Below, piece by piece: positions 1-9,190 of a stretch of 64,000 bases of DNA. This DNA is from Anaerolineae bacterium. Lineage in GTDB: Bacteria > Chloroflexota > Anaerolineae > Aggregatilineales > Phototrophicaceae. Both the position numbers and the translations under genes were made by a program. Below the pieces are notes generated by a model. That model saw only the letters and a program-made list of their open reading frames with translations. It made no database searches and was not told where the DNA came from. The stretch covers positions 50,780 to 114,779 of the forward strand of contig JAJECX010000030.1 in NCBI GenBank assembly GCA_022821805.1, read 5' to 3'. Each line of letters begins with the position of its first letter. Position 1 is the stretch's first letter.

Positions 1-158
1 TCAAGACAAAGACACGCACTTTTATGTAGGCACAGTACTAAACTATTCAAATTGGATAGTCCTAGGTCTCTTTTATCCTAAGCTGTCAAATTCAGCTCCA
101 AATGACAGGCAACTAAGTATTTGGGATTGACCTGTCGCTAACACACCCTCCCCCATGC
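1..158. other. AT-rich leader region before the first gene
   Basis: No reading frame here looks coding. An inverted repeat with arms CTGTCA (83-88) and TGACAG (103-108) and a 14-nt spacer could be an operator for the operon starting at 171. It might equally be chance in an AT-rich stretch. The upstream neighbour lies outside the window. Confidence 0.4.
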
Positions 159-164
159 TATACT
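156..164 (+). promoter_or_regulatory. Extended -10 promoter, possibly leaderless start
   Basis: TGC followed by TATACT (159-164) is an extended -10 element. The ATG of the BtpA-like gene begins 7 nt after its last base, about where transcription should start, and there is no Shine-Dalgarno sequence between. A leaderless mRNA is therefore plausible. The same arrangement precedes the gene at 19971. Confidence 0.55.
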
Positions 165-170
165 CCCGCC

Positions 171-980
171 ATGACCTGGCTCGCATCCCACTTCCACACA
201 CTTAAACCCATCATCGCCATGTGCCACCTGCGCGCCTTGCCCGGCGACCCCGCCTACGACCCCGCCGGTGGACTCGACGCGATCATCGACTCGGCTCGCG
301 CCGACCTGCACGCCCTGCAAGAAGGCGGCGTCGACGCCATCATGTTCTCCAACGAAGCCAGCCTGCCGTACCTCACCCAGGTCGAGCCGATCACCATCGC
401 CTGCATGGCGCGCGTCATCGCCGAGCTGCGTCCCGATATCGACCGCCCCTACGGCGTCAATGTGCTCTGGGACCCGAAAGCTTCGATTGATGTGGCGGTG
501 GCGACCGGCGCCAGCTTCGCGCGCGAGATCTTCACCGGCGTCTACGCCAGCGATTACGGCTTGTGGAATACCAACTGCGGCGCGGTCATCCGCCATCAAC
601 ACGCGGTCGGCGGCGCTCATATCAAGCTGCTCTTCAACATCGTGCCCGAATCAGCCGTTTATCTCTCAAATCGCAATGTGGTCGATATCGCCGTTTCCAC
701 CGTATTTGTGGCGCAGCCGGACGCGCTCTGCGTCTCTGGCTTGACCGCCGGCGCCGAGACCTCGAGCGAGACGCTGAAGCTGGTCAAGGACGCCGCGCCG
801 GATACGCCCGTCTTCGCCAATACCGGCGTCAACGCGGGCAATCTCGCCGATACGCTCGCCATCGCCGATGGCACAGTCACCGGCACCGCTTTCAAGCGCG
901 CTGGCTACATCTGGAACGAGGTCGATAGCGAGCGCGTGCGCGACTTCATGCGCATCGCCAAATCCGTCCGCGGAGACTGA
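171..980 (+). CDS. BtpA/SgcQ family protein
   Basis: 269 aa, the usual length for the BtpA family (TIM-barrel-like fold). The family is named for a cyanobacterial photosystem I accessory protein, but in non-phototrophs it sits in sugar-utilisation operons (SgcQ). Seen here: an N-terminal MCHLRALPGDPAYDP segment, an EASLPYLTQVEP segment and a C-terminal NTGVNAGNLAD segment typical of the family. It leads an operon with an aminopeptidase, an ABC sugar transporter, an oxidoreductase and a sugar kinase, so a role in metabolising the imported substrate is more likely than one in photosynthesis. The exact reaction is unknown. Confidence 0.85.
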   Translation: MTWLASHFHTLKPIIAMCHLRALPGDPAYDPAGGLDAIIDSARADLHALQEGGVDAIMFSNEASLPYLTQVEPITIACMARVIAELRPDIDRPYGVNVLWDPKASIDVAVATGASFAREIFTGVYASDYGLWNTNCGAVIRHQHAVGGAHIKLLFNIVPESAVYLSNRNVVDIAVSTVFVAQPDALCVSGLTAGAETSSETLKLVKDAAPDTPVFANTGVNAGNLADTLAIADGTVTGTAFKRAGYIWNEVDSERVRDFMRIAKSVRGD

Positions 981-984
981 AGCG

Positions 985-2055
985 ATGGATCGGCGCTGGC
1001 AGCAGGTCGCCGATGTGCTGGTGGGTTATTCGACCGCTGTGCAGCCGCGCGAACGCGTCATGATCGCCATGGTCGAAGCGGCGACCACCCCGCTGGCGCA
1101 AGCCGTCTACGAAGCCTGCGTCAAAGCCGGGGCATATCCTCAAGTTCAGTTCTTATCCGAGAAGCTGCGCCATTCGCTGCTGCGATACGGCGATGCCGAG
1201 CAGGTGAGTTGGCGGCCCGAGATCGAGGCTTATGGCATGGACTGGGCCGATGTCTATATCGGCTTGCGCGGGGCGAGCGACGCAAGCCTGATGCGCGATA
1301 TCGACGCGCCCGTTCTGGCGGCCAATCAGGCGGCGCAGGGCGCGATTTCAGCCATGCGCTGGGAAAAGACGCGCTGGTGCCTGGTCCGCGTGCCAAACGA
1401 AGCGATGGCGCGCAGCAGCGGCATCGAGCTCGGCGCGCTGGAAGACATGTTCTTCGCCGCCTGCCTGCTGGACTACGCATCGGCTTCGGCAGGTTGGCGC
1501 GAATCGGCGATACGCTTATGCGGCTCTCGGACCGTGCGCATCATCGCCGGCGCTGATACCGACCTCACATTCTCCGTCGCCGGGCGCAAGTGGCTGGTTT
1601 TCGATGGCAAGATTAATCTGCCCGATGGCGAAATCTACACCGCGCCGGTCAATGAGACGCTGAACGGTAAGATTCACTTTGAGCTTCCCGGTGTCTTCGG
1701 TGGCGCGCGCATTGAAGATATTCGCCTGGAATGGAAGGATGGCGCGCTGATTCATGCGAGCGCGAGCGGCAACCAAGATTATTTTCGGCGGATCCTGGAA
1801 ACCGACGCCGGCTCGAGCCGCCTGGGCGAGTTCGCCTTTGGCTTGAATCCCCACATCAATCGCTTCTGCCGCGACAGTCTCTATGATGAGAAAATCGGCG
1901 GCACGATCCACCTGGCGCTGGGCAGAGCCTATCCCGAAAGTGGCGGAGAAAATCAATCGAGCATACACTGGGATTTGGTGAAAGACTTGCGGACTGAAGG
2001 CGCGGTTTATGTCGATGGCGCGCCGGTCTTAAAAGAAGGTAAACTGCTGATCTAA
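985..2055 (+). CDS. M29-family aminopeptidase (AmpS/thermophilic metalloprotease type)
   Basis: 356 aa from ATG 985, 4 nt after the upstream stop. A longer frame from 868 would overlap the BtpA-like gene and lacks homology, so this start is preferred. M29 enzymes are cytosolic two-metal aminopeptidases. The expected ligands are visible in the C-terminal half: Glu in APVNETLNGKIHFELP, Glu in GEFAFGLNPHIN, and the His/Tyr/His/Asp set across YDEKIGGTIHLALG and SIHWDLV. No signal peptide is seen. Its position in a sugar operon is unusual, and the natural substrate may not be a simple peptide. Confidence 0.88.
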   Translation: MDRRWQQVADVLVGYSTAVQPRERVMIAMVEAATTPLAQAVYEACVKAGAYPQVQFLSEKLRHSLLRYGDAEQVSWRPEIEAYGMDWADVYIGLRGASDASLMRDIDAPVLAANQAAQGAISAMRWEKTRWCLVRVPNEAMARSSGIELGALEDMFFAACLLDYASASAGWRESAIRLCGSRTVRIIAGADTDLTFSVAGRKWLVFDGKINLPDGEIYTAPVNETLNGKIHFELPGVFGGARIEDIRLEWKDGALIHASASGNQDYFRRILETDAGSSRLGEFAFGLNPHINRFCRDSLYDEKIGGTIHLALGRAYPESGGENQSSIHWDLVKDLRTEGAVYVDGAPVLKEGKLLI

Positions 2056-2134
2056 CTGGACGCATAGGAGGCGCTTATCAGAGATGAACCGCAGGCATCG
2101 TTTTCACATACACAGTCTATTGAAGGAGACCATC

Positions 2135-3604
2135 ATGTCTAAACAAGGAATAAGCCGCCGTGATTTTCTCAAAGCCGGTGGCGCTGCTGGCGCCGCGCTG
2201 GCGGGCGCTACACCGCTGGGCAACCTCGCTCGCGTCGCCGCCCAGTCCGACCAGACGATTAATGTCTTGACCGTCGGCGATCCCTGGGATCTGGCGCTGC
2301 GAAGCGTGACCGACCAATTCACCGAAGCGACCGGCATCACCGTCAACATCGAAACGCTGGGCTACACCGCCCTGCAAGCGCGCCTGATCAACGCCTTCCT
2401 GACGCAAAGCGCCGATGCCGATGTCATCGCCGTCGACCAGATGTGGATCAGCCAAATGGCTGACAACGGCTGGATCCGCTCGCTGGACGACTTCATAGGC
2501 ATGGATTCGGACGCAAATTTCGACGACTTCCTGCCCGAGTGCCTCTATTCGCTGAGCACCTGGCGCAATCAGGTCTGGACGCTGCCCATCGCCTCTTACG
2601 CCCAAGGCATTATGTACCGCACCGACCTCTTTGAAGCGGCCGGGATTGATCCGCTGCCCTCGTCCGTGGCTGATGCCGGCATGTGGACCTGGGAAGACTA
2701 CTTCGGCATCCTCGAGCAGATCAACGGCATGGACCTCGATGGCACGAGCATGTACGGCACCACCGTCATCGGCTTTCAGCCGGTGCCCGTCGTGCATATG
2801 TACAGCCAGCTCTCCGCCAGCTATGGCACGCGCTGGTTCACGCAATTTCCCGAAGCGCCCTGGGATTTCAGCCCTACCATCAACAGCGAAGCCAATGTCG
2901 CCGCCCTGCACGACTGGAAGCGGCTCTATGAATTGTCGCCGCCGGAAAGCATCAACTACCTCTGGTTTGATGCCGGCACGCGCTACTCGCAAGGCGATAT
3001 CGGCATGTTCTTCCATTGGACGCCCTACTTCTACTTGGTCAACAACGAAGGTTATCTGACCGGCACGCCATCGCCCGTGGTCGATAAAACGGCAACCGCT
3101 GTGTTGCCTACGCTTACAGCCGGCGGCGACCAAGTCGTCAGCCTGGGCGGTTGGTCGCTTGGCATGCCGTCAACCTCAGGCAATCAGGAAGCCGCCTGGC
3201 AGTTCATCAAATGGGCGACCGGCGCCGAAGCGCAGAAAGCCATGGGCGAGGTCAACGTCAAGGGGCATCAATTCGCCGATTTCAGCCGCCAGTCCAACTA
3301 TGACGATGCCGGCTTGAACGAGATCTATCCCTTCCTGGACACGCAGCTCGAGATGATGAAGCTGGGCGATGGCAAGGTGGTCCGTCCGCCGGCGCCGATC
3401 TACACGTCGCTGGAAGGCGTCTACGGCTTGCAAATCAACCAGGCGATGACCGGCGCGGTCTCGCCGGAGCAGGCGCTGGAGACGACGGAGACGCTCTTCC
3501 AGAACATCCTGAGCGGCAACCAGATGATCCCTTACGGCATCGAGAGTTTCGACGACACCTTGGAGAACACCAAAGCCCTGCAAGCCAGCCTTTCGGGGAT
3601 GTAG
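2135..3604 (+). CDS. ABC transporter substrate-binding protein, family 1, Tat-exported
   Basis: 489 aa from ATG 2135, with a GAAGGAG ribosome site at 2122-2128. The N-terminus carries a twin-arginine signal (SRRDFLKAGG, then an Ala/Gly-rich hydrophobic stretch ending near VAAQ). The rest is a family-1 (MalE-like) solute-binding protein with the usual late GGWSLGMPSTSGNQEAAWQF region. It should capture a sugar or oligosaccharide outside the membrane for the two permeases that follow. No ATPase gene lies in the operon, so a shared MsmK/UgpC-type ATPase elsewhere is inferred. Confidence 0.92.
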   Translation: MSKQGISRRDFLKAGGAAGAALAGATPLGNLARVAAQSDQTINVLTVGDPWDLALRSVTDQFTEATGITVNIETLGYTALQARLINAFLTQSADADVIAVDQMWISQMADNGWIRSLDDFIGMDSDANFDDFLPECLYSLSTWRNQVWTLPIASYAQGIMYRTDLFEAAGIDPLPSSVADAGMWTWEDYFGILEQINGMDLDGTSMYGTTVIGFQPVPVVHMYSQLSASYGTRWFTQFPEAPWDFSPTINSEANVAALHDWKRLYELSPPESINYLWFDAGTRYSQGDIGMFFHWTPYFYLVNNEGYLTGTPSPVVDKTATAVLPTLTAGGDQVVSLGGWSLGMPSTSGNQEAAWQFIKWATGAEAQKAMGEVNVKGHQFADFSRQSNYDDAGLNEIYPFLDTQLEMMKLGDGKVVRPPAPIYTSLEGVYGLQINQAMTGAVSPEQALETTETLFQNILSGNQMIPYGIESFDDTLENTKALQASLSGM

Positions 3605-3627
3605 CGCTTGTCCACAGTTGGGGAATT

Positions 3628-3684
3628 GTAGGGGCGAGACTTGTCTCGCCCACGTAGAATAGCGACCTACTAGGTCGCCCCTAC
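3628..3684. repeat. Two GTAG-headed palindromes, inverted pair
   Basis: A hairpin at 3628-3651 (arms GGGCGAGAC and GTCTCGCCC) is followed by a second at 3662-3684 (GCGACCT and AGGTCGC) that ends in CCCCTAC. Together they form a head-to-head pair between binding-protein and permease genes. They belong to a dispersed family in this window and may lower downstream expression by partial termination, which is common between binding-protein and permease genes. Confidence 0.75.
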
Positions 3685-3708
3685 AAGTTTCCATTCGGGG
3701 TTTGACAC

Positions 3709-4599
3709 TTGCGCAATCGCTACACATGGAACCGACGCCTCCCATATCTCCTCTTGGCGCCATCGGTCATTGTACTGCTGGCGCTGATTTTGTATCCGCT
3801 TGCCTTTGCCCTGTGCAACAGCTTCTGGTTCTGGAATTTGCAGATGGGTCCGGCGCCGCTCTATTACTCCGGCCTGGACAATTACCGCTTGGTCTTCCAG
3901 GTCACGCCATTCTGGGTGGCGCTGAAAAATACATTGCTGCTGGGTTTCCTGGGCACATTCGCGCAATTCTGGTTTGGCATGGGCATTGCGCTGCTGCTGC
4001 ATACGCATTTGCGCGGCACAGGGCTGATGCGCGCGCTGCTGATCATGCCCACGACGCTGGCGCCGGTGGTGGCGGGCTTTCTCTTCCGATACCTGCTGGA
4101 GCCCAAAGGCGGTTTGCTGCTCTGGGCGCTGGAGGGCATCGGCTTCCCGGTCCCGCCGCAGGGATTTCTGGGCAACGCCAACACGGCACTTTTGAGCATC
4201 GGCGCTGTAGATACCTGGCAGTGGACGCCATTTTTCGCCATTGTGCTTTACGCCGGTTTGCTCTCCATCAACGAAGAAGTCAAGGAAGCGGCGCAGGTCG
4301 ACGGCGCGAGCGCATGGCGCATGTTCTGGTCGATCACCTTGCCGCTGCTGCGTCCCATTGCCGCCTTTCTGGTGATGATTCGTTTCATGCAGCTTTTCAA
4401 CAGCTTCGACCTCGTTTTTGTGCTCACGAGCGGCGGACCCGGCACCGCCTCGCGCACGTTGAGCTTCAACCTCTATCGCGAGGGGCTGGTCAACTACAAC
4501 ATCGGCTTGACCGCCGCCATGACCTGGCTCGTTGTCATCATCGTCAGCGTCATCATCAATCTCTACCTCTTCTTCATCTATCGCAAGCGGGAATGGTGA
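3709..4599 (+). CDS. ABC sugar transporter permease, MalF/UgpA type
   Basis: 296 aa from TTG 3709, with GGGG about 8 nt upstream and no better start. Six predicted membrane helices begin at YLLLAPSVIVLLALILYPLA. The EAA cytoplasmic loop that contacts the ATPase is seen as EEVKEAAQVDGASAWRMFW. It forms the membrane pore with the permease encoded immediately downstream. The substrate is not readable from the sequence, but the operon also encodes a sugar kinase and an oxidoreductase. Confidence 0.92.
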   Translation: MRNRYTWNRRLPYLLLAPSVIVLLALILYPLAFALCNSFWFWNLQMGPAPLYYSGLDNYRLVFQVTPFWVALKNTLLLGFLGTFAQFWFGMGIALLLHTHLRGTGLMRALLIMPTTLAPVVAGFLFRYLLEPKGGLLLWALEGIGFPVPPQGFLGNANTALLSIGAVDTWQWTPFFAIVLYAGLLSINEEVKEAAQVDGASAWRMFWSITLPLLRPIAAFLVMIRFMQLFNSFDLVFVLTSGGPGTASRTLSFNLYREGLVNYNIGLTAAMTWLVVIIVSVIINLYLFFIYRKREW

Positions 4600-4603
4600 G
4601 CGG

Positions 4604-5434
4604 ATGCGGCGGATGCAGAGGCGCCACAAAGTCATCATTTACGCCCTCATGGCGCTGGTCATGATCTTTTTCCTCGGGCCGATTCTCTGGTTCATCTTGC
4701 TCGCCTTTCGCCATCCCAGCGAAGCTTATACCTTGCCGCCGCAGCTTTTCTTCGAGCCCTATCTGGGCAACTTTGGCGATACCTTCGTCGACCCGGGCAA
4801 CAACGCGCCGCAGCTGGTCAGCAGCGTCATCGTCAGCACGGGCGCCACGCTGCTCAGCTTGCCCTTCGCGCTAGCCTCTGCCTACGCCCTTTCCCGCTTT
4901 GCCATGCGGGGCAAAGACTTCATCATGAATTGGTATATCAGTCTGCTGATCGCGCCGCCGATCGTCTTTGTGATTCCCTATTTCATCTTGATGTCGCGCA
5001 TAGGCTGGGCGGGCAGCTACCAGGCGATGATCGTGACGCTGCAGACACTGGCGATTCCCTTCTCCGTCTGGCTGCTCAAGAGCTTCATGGACGAAGTGCC
5101 GCTTGACCTGGAGGAAGCGGCTTGGGTTGATGGCGCGAATCGTATTGCCGCCTTCTTCCGCATCATTATCCCGCTGGCGCTGCCGGGCATCATCGTCACT
5201 TCCATGTTCACCTTCGTCTTCAGCTGGAACAACGTGATTTTTCCGCTGGCGTTGAGCAAGCAGAGCACCACGACCCTGCCGGTCGGCACTATCAGCTTCT
5301 TCGCCTCATCTGGCGTGTACTGGGGGCATATCGCGGCGACGGCTGTGGTCGCCATGCTGCCGCCGATGATCATATTCTTGCTTCTGGGCCGTTATGTCGT
5401 CCGCGGGCTCACATTCGGCGCGGTGAAAGGCTAG
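4604..5434 (+). CDS. ABC sugar transporter permease, MalG/UgpE type
   Basis: 276 aa from ATG 4604, 4 nt after the preceding stop. A longer in-frame extension to 4532 is serine-only low complexity inside the upstream gene and is rejected. Membrane helices begin at VIIYALMALVMIFFLGPILWF. The EAA loop reads EEAAWVDGANRIAAFF. The C-terminus VVRGLTFGAVKG is the standard MalG ending. Partner of the gene at 3709. Confidence 0.93.
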   Translation: MRRMQRRHKVIIYALMALVMIFFLGPILWFILLAFRHPSEAYTLPPQLFFEPYLGNFGDTFVDPGNNAPQLVSSVIVSTGATLLSLPFALASAYALSRFAMRGKDFIMNWYISLLIAPPIVFVIPYFILMSRIGWAGSYQAMIVTLQTLAIPFSVWLLKSFMDEVPLDLEEAAWVDGANRIAAFFRIIIPLALPGIIVTSMFTFVFSWNNVIFPLALSKQSTTTLPVGTISFFASSGVYWGHIAATAVVAMLPPMIIFLLLGRYVVRGLTFGAVKG

Positions 5435-5517
5435 GCGCCTGCTTGAAGCTCAGCCTGAGGCGCGAGAATCTGTATTGGAGCGAAACTGTATATTGCGGAT
5501 CGCCAAGTGTAGAGATG

Positions 5518-5838
5518 CTACGGTGTGATGACACCTAAGCTGACAAGCGTGGTAATCAAGGTGGACACCGCGACAAACAGCAGGGCGAGGATGCTGGCGC
5601 CGCCGGTGATCTTCATGCGCCAACTGCGTTCCTTTTCGATTTTGTTGCTGAGCTCGTCGAGACGGTTGCCGATGTCTTCGGTCTGTTTATCGATTTTTGC
5701 GTCAATCTTTGCGTCAATCGCTTTTACCGCGTCGTTGACTTCTTTCCTTACAAAGTCCTTGGTCGCCAAAGACTCCAGTTTGCCCTCGATTTGCCCAATG
5801 CTGCGCTCGTGCTGCAGCAGTCTTTCTTCAGTGTCCAT
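5518..5838 (-). CDS. Small coiled-coil protein with C-terminal membrane anchor
   Basis: 106 aa from ATG 5838, with AAAGGA 6 nt upstream. Residues 1-75 are charged and heptad-like (IEGKLESLATK, then repeats of IDAKIDAKIDKQ), giving a coiled coil. One hydrophobic segment (ASILALLFVAVSTLITTLVSLG) closes the protein. It is a paralogue of the gene at 21875-22228, sharing HER.I.Q.EGKL.SLATK near the N-terminus. Function unknown. The shape resembles small phage XhlA-like and holin-associated proteins, but no phage genes are nearby. It lies convergent to the sugar operon. Confidence 0.7.
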   Translation of the reverse strand: MDTEERLLQHERSIGQIEGKLESLATKDFVRKEVNDAVKAIDAKIDAKIDKQTEDIGNRLDELSNKIEKERSWRMKITGGASILALLFVAVSTLITTLVSLGVITP

Positions 5839-5989
5839 GCGCATTCCTTTGCCAAGGGGTCTATCGCGTATGACAAGAGCATAACATAGGATGCTTTATT
5901 TCTCAATCTAATGATATCCGCGACTTGATTATCTATCATATTCGCTTGCAACTCGATTTTGCCGCCCGTACTAACAGAGAGGAATTCAC

Positions 5990-7024
5990 ATGACAAAAGC
6001 CGGATTCGGCGTCATCGGCGCCGGCATCGTCGGCGGCGACCTGCACGCCCAAGTTTATCATCGCATGCCGCAGGCGGAACTGGTCGCTATCTGCGATCTG
6101 AATGAGGCGCGCGCCCGCGAGGTCGCCGAGCGTTACGAAGCGCCGCATGTCTATACCGATTATCGAGATTTGCTCGCGCGCTCCGATATCGCCGCGGTGT
6201 CGATCGCCACGCCTGATTTCGCCCACCGCGAGATCGCCGTCGCCGCCGCCGAAGCGGGTAAACATATCCTGGTGGAGAAACCGCTGGCGACCACCGTGGT
6301 AGACGCCGAAGCGATCCTGCGCGCCGCCGACGCCGCCGGCGTCAAGCTGATGGTGGATTTCCAGAATCGCGTCAACCCGGCATTTGTAGCGACCCGGAAG
6401 GCGGTGCTGGACGGCGACCTGGGCGAACTCAAGTATATCTATGCCCGCCTAAGCAATACGACCTACGTGCCGACGCAGATGCTGCCCTGGGCCAGCAAAA
6501 GTTCGGCGCTCTGGTTCTTGGCCAGTCATACCCTCGATATGTCTTGCTGGCTGCTGGAGGACCGACCGAAGCGCGTTTATGCCGTCAGCCGCTCGGGCGT
6601 GCTAAGAGAGATGGGCATCGACACGCAGGACTTTCATATCGCCATAGTCGAATTCGAGCGCGGCGCTGTCGTCACCTTGGAGAACAGTTGGATTCTGCCC
6701 GAAACGGAGCCAAACGTCTTCAATTTCAAGATGGAATTGCTGGGGAGCGAAGGCGTCATGCACATCAACACATCCGATCATCGCATGGTGGAGAAGTTCA
6801 CGCGCGCTGACGCAAGCCTGCCCGATGTGCTGGGGCTGTCCGCTGATTTCAACACAATTCGTCTCAACGGATTTGTTTTGGAGGCGATCGCGCGCTTCGT
6901 CGATGCTGTCGTCGATGACGCGCCCGTGCTCGCCAGTGGCGCCGAAGCAGCGCTGGTCACGCGCGTTTTGGCCGCCGTAGAAGAATCGGCGCGCTCCGGG
7001 CAGCCGATCGAGCTCGACCGGTGA
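5990..7024 (+). CDS. Gfo/Idh/MocA-family NAD(P)-dependent oxidoreductase
   Basis: 344 aa; the GAGAGGAA ribosome site lies just upstream of ATG 5990. The N-terminal Rossmann motif GVIGAGIVGGDLHAQ binds the dinucleotide, and VEKPLATTVVDAE is the family EKP signature with the catalytic-region Lys. The family oxidises sugars or inositols at a ring or chain carbon. It overlaps the FGGY kinase start by 4 nt, so the two are translationally coupled and probably act in sequence on the sugar imported by the upstream transporter. Confidence 0.92.
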   Translation: MTKAGFGVIGAGIVGGDLHAQVYHRMPQAELVAICDLNEARAREVAERYEAPHVYTDYRDLLARSDIAAVSIATPDFAHREIAVAAAEAGKHILVEKPLATTVVDAEAILRAADAAGVKLMVDFQNRVNPAFVATRKAVLDGDLGELKYIYARLSNTTYVPTQMLPWASKSSALWFLASHTLDMSCWLLEDRPKRVYAVSRSGVLREMGIDTQDFHIAIVEFERGAVVTLENSWILPETEPNVFNFKMELLGSEGVMHINTSDHRMVEKFTRADASLPDVLGLSADFNTIRLNGFVLEAIARFVDAVVDDAPVLASGAEAALVTRVLAAVEESARSGQPIELDR

Positions 7025-8556
7025 GCGACGACCGGCTGCTGCTGGGCATCGACATCGGCAGCTCCAGCTCAAAGGGTGTGCTGGTCGATCTGGGCGGGCG
7101 CATCATCGCTGAGCAGAGTGTCGCGCACGGCTTCGAAATGCCCCAGCCCGGCTGGGCGGAGCAGGACGCCGAAGCCATCTGGTGGCATGATTTCTGCATC
7201 ATTTCGCGCGCCTTGATCGCCGACGCTGGCATCGACCCGCAGCGGATAGCGGGCGTCGCCGCCAGCGCCATCGCCCCGACCATGCTGCCGCTCGACGAGA
7301 ATCATCGTCCGCTGCGCCCCGCCATCCTTTATGGCATCGACACGCGCGCTGGCGAAGAAATCGCGGAAATGACGGCGGCGCTGGGCGAAGACGCCATCTT
7401 CGCGCGGACGGGCCAGCTGCTCTCGGCGCAATCGGTCGGTCCCAAGGCGCTCTGGTATCGCAAGCATCAGCCCGAGCTATACAGCAGAACGCGCAAAATC
7501 GTCACTGCCGCCACTTATCTCGTCTTCAGGCTCACCGATAATTTTGTCATCGACAATTATGTCGCCCCCTATTTCACGCCCTTCTTTGATGCGCATCAAC
7601 TGGCTTGGCGTCAGGACTGGGTCGAGACGGTTTGTCCGCTGGATTGGCTGCCGGATACGCGCTGGTCGATTGAAAGCGCCGGTACAGTGACGGCGAGAGC
7701 GGCTGCGGAAACTGGCATCCCGCGCGGCACGCCGGTTGCCGTCGGCACAGCGGACGCGCTCGCGGAAGCGGTCGCAGCCGGCGCCACCTCCAACGGCGAC
7801 TTGATGGTGATGTACGGCACGACGCTTTTCCTGATTCAGACGACCGCGCGCTACCGCCCGCATCGCGACCTCTGGGCATCGGTTCACGCGGCGCCGGGCG
7901 CGGCGATTCTTGCGGCCGGCATGTCCACTTCGGGCGCGCTCCTGACCTGGTTTCGCGATGAGTTGGCTCACGAAGAGCGCCATGCCGCTGAAGAAAGCGG
8001 GAATAGCGCCTTCACGCTGCTGGCCGAGCGCGCCGCCCAAACGCCGCCGGGCAGCGCCGGGCTGATCGCGTTGCCCTATTTCAGTGGCGAGCGGACGCCG
8101 ATCAATGATGTGCATGCCAAAGGCGTGTTCTTCGGCTTGACGCTCAGCCACAAGCGCGCCCACCTCTATCGCAGCTGCCTCGAAGGCATCGCTTACGGTC
8201 TGCGCCACAATATCGAGGCGATGGCGGAGGCGGATGCGAATCCGCAGCGCTTGATCGCCATCGGCGGCGGGGCGCAGGACGCGCTTTGGCTGCAAATCTG
8301 CAGCGATGTGACTGGCTTGCCGCAAGATCTGCCGGCGGAGACCATCGGCGCGGCTTATGGCGACGCTTACATCGCGGGGCTGGCGGCTGGCATCTTCCGC
8401 GATTGGCGACCGCTGCGAGAGCGCTGGGTCCGCATCGCGCGCCGCGTCGAGCCCAATCCGGAGGCGAAGGCGCTATACGACCAACTCTATCTCGTTTATC
8501 GCGATCTTTACCGCGACAATCAAGCGCATATGCGGCGACTGTCGCGCTTGACTTGA
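7021..8556 (+). CDS. FGGY-family carbohydrate kinase (xylulokinase-like)
   Basis: 511 aa from GTG 7021 in the overlap GTGA with the upstream stop. The N-terminal phosphate loop DIGSSSSKGVLVD and the C-terminal GGGAQDALWLQICSDV motif mark an FGGY kinase of the XylB branch. The enzyme transfers ATP phosphate to a keto- or aldose sugar in the cytoplasm. Substrates vary widely in this family (xylulose, ribulose, gluconate, erythritol), so XylB should not be assumed. Coupling to the oxidoreductase suggests an oxidise-then-phosphorylate route. Confidence 0.92.
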   Translation: MSDDRLLLGIDIGSSSSKGVLVDLGGRIIAEQSVAHGFEMPQPGWAEQDAEAIWWHDFCIISRALIADAGIDPQRIAGVAASAIAPTMLPLDENHRPLRPAILYGIDTRAGEEIAEMTAALGEDAIFARTGQLLSAQSVGPKALWYRKHQPELYSRTRKIVTAATYLVFRLTDNFVIDNYVAPYFTPFFDAHQLAWRQDWVETVCPLDWLPDTRWSIESAGTVTARAAAETGIPRGTPVAVGTADALAEAVAAGATSNGDLMVMYGTTLFLIQTTARYRPHRDLWASVHAAPGAAILAAGMSTSGALLTWFRDELAHEERHAAEESGNSAFTLLAERAAQTPPGSAGLIALPYFSGERTPINDVHAKGVFFGLTLSHKRAHLYRSCLEGIAYGLRHNIEAMAEADANPQRLIAIGGGAQDALWLQICSDVTGLPQDLPAETIGAAYGDAYIAGLAAGIFRDWRPLRERWVRIARRVEPNPEAKALYDQLYLVYRDLYRDNQAHMRRLSRLT

Positions 8557-8636
8557 AGCGGGGATTCGGTTCAGGTAGGCTTATTGCGACGGCGCAATTG
8601 CTTCTGCGCGCATGCGGTCTTTGAAAGGATTTCGAT

Positions 8637-9056
8637 ATGGCGACCAAGAAAGCGGATAAGGACGCGGACAATCTGGCGGCGGTATTGGATAAAATCCCGC
8701 AGATGTTCGGCGAGGACGCGGACATCGGCTTGCGGCTGCACGACATCATCATGGAAGCGGCGCCGGCGCTCAAGCCGAGGCTGTGGTACGGCATGCCCGG
8801 CTACGCAAGTGGCCGCAGCAAACCCGTGCTCATATTCATCCGCAAGGATGATTATTTGACCTTCGGCCTCACCGAAAAAGCGAACCTGCTCATTGACGAA
8901 TCCGCGCCCCACAAGCTCATCCCCAACGCCTGGTTCCTGACCGAGCTGGACGAAGCGACCGAAGCGCGCATCGGCGAGATTGTGCGGGCTGCGACTGGGT
9001 TGCCGCTGACTGACCGATTGCAACCGACCAGCCGCGAAATAACCAGAAGAAAATGA
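8637..9056 (+). CDS. DUF1801 (YdhG/YjhX-like) protein
   Basis: 139 aa from ATG 8637, AAAGG 8 nt upstream. The core KPRLWYGMPGYASGRSKPVL followed by IFIRKDDYLTFGLTEKANLL matches the DUF1801 fold, a small iron-chaperone-like (frataxin-resembling) domain whose role is poorly defined. The N-terminal 25 residues are charged. No operon partner is close: the kinase ends 80 nt upstream and the next gene has its own ribosome site. Confidence 0.75.
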   Translation: MATKKADKDADNLAAVLDKIPQMFGEDADIGLRLHDIIMEAAPALKPRLWYGMPGYASGRSKPVLIFIRKDDYLTFGLTEKANLLIDESAPHKLIPNAWFLTELDEATEARIGEIVRAATGLPLTDRLQPTSREITRRK

Positions 9057-9190
9057 GACTGTGCGACAGCCTTGTCGGCCGGGACAAGGCGCTGGCTCGC
9101 CCGTCCGCGCAACGTGCCGGCCCAACCCGCAATAGACATCCCCCCGCTTCTCCAGCACAATAGCCCGCGTTTGCGCCAGCCAGGAGAACC

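Noticed and set aside
2117..3133. 338-codon minus-strand frame
   Set aside because: It is antisense to the Tat-exported binding-protein gene and has no ribosome site or domain.
3670..4638. 322-codon minus-strand frame
   Set aside because: It is antisense to the MalF-type permease; its composition (Gln/Glu/His-rich) mirrors the complement of membrane codons.
5748..5996. 82-codon minus-strand frame overlapping the start of the coiled-coil gene
   Set aside because: It runs out of frame through the coiled-coil coding sequence and has no ribosome site.
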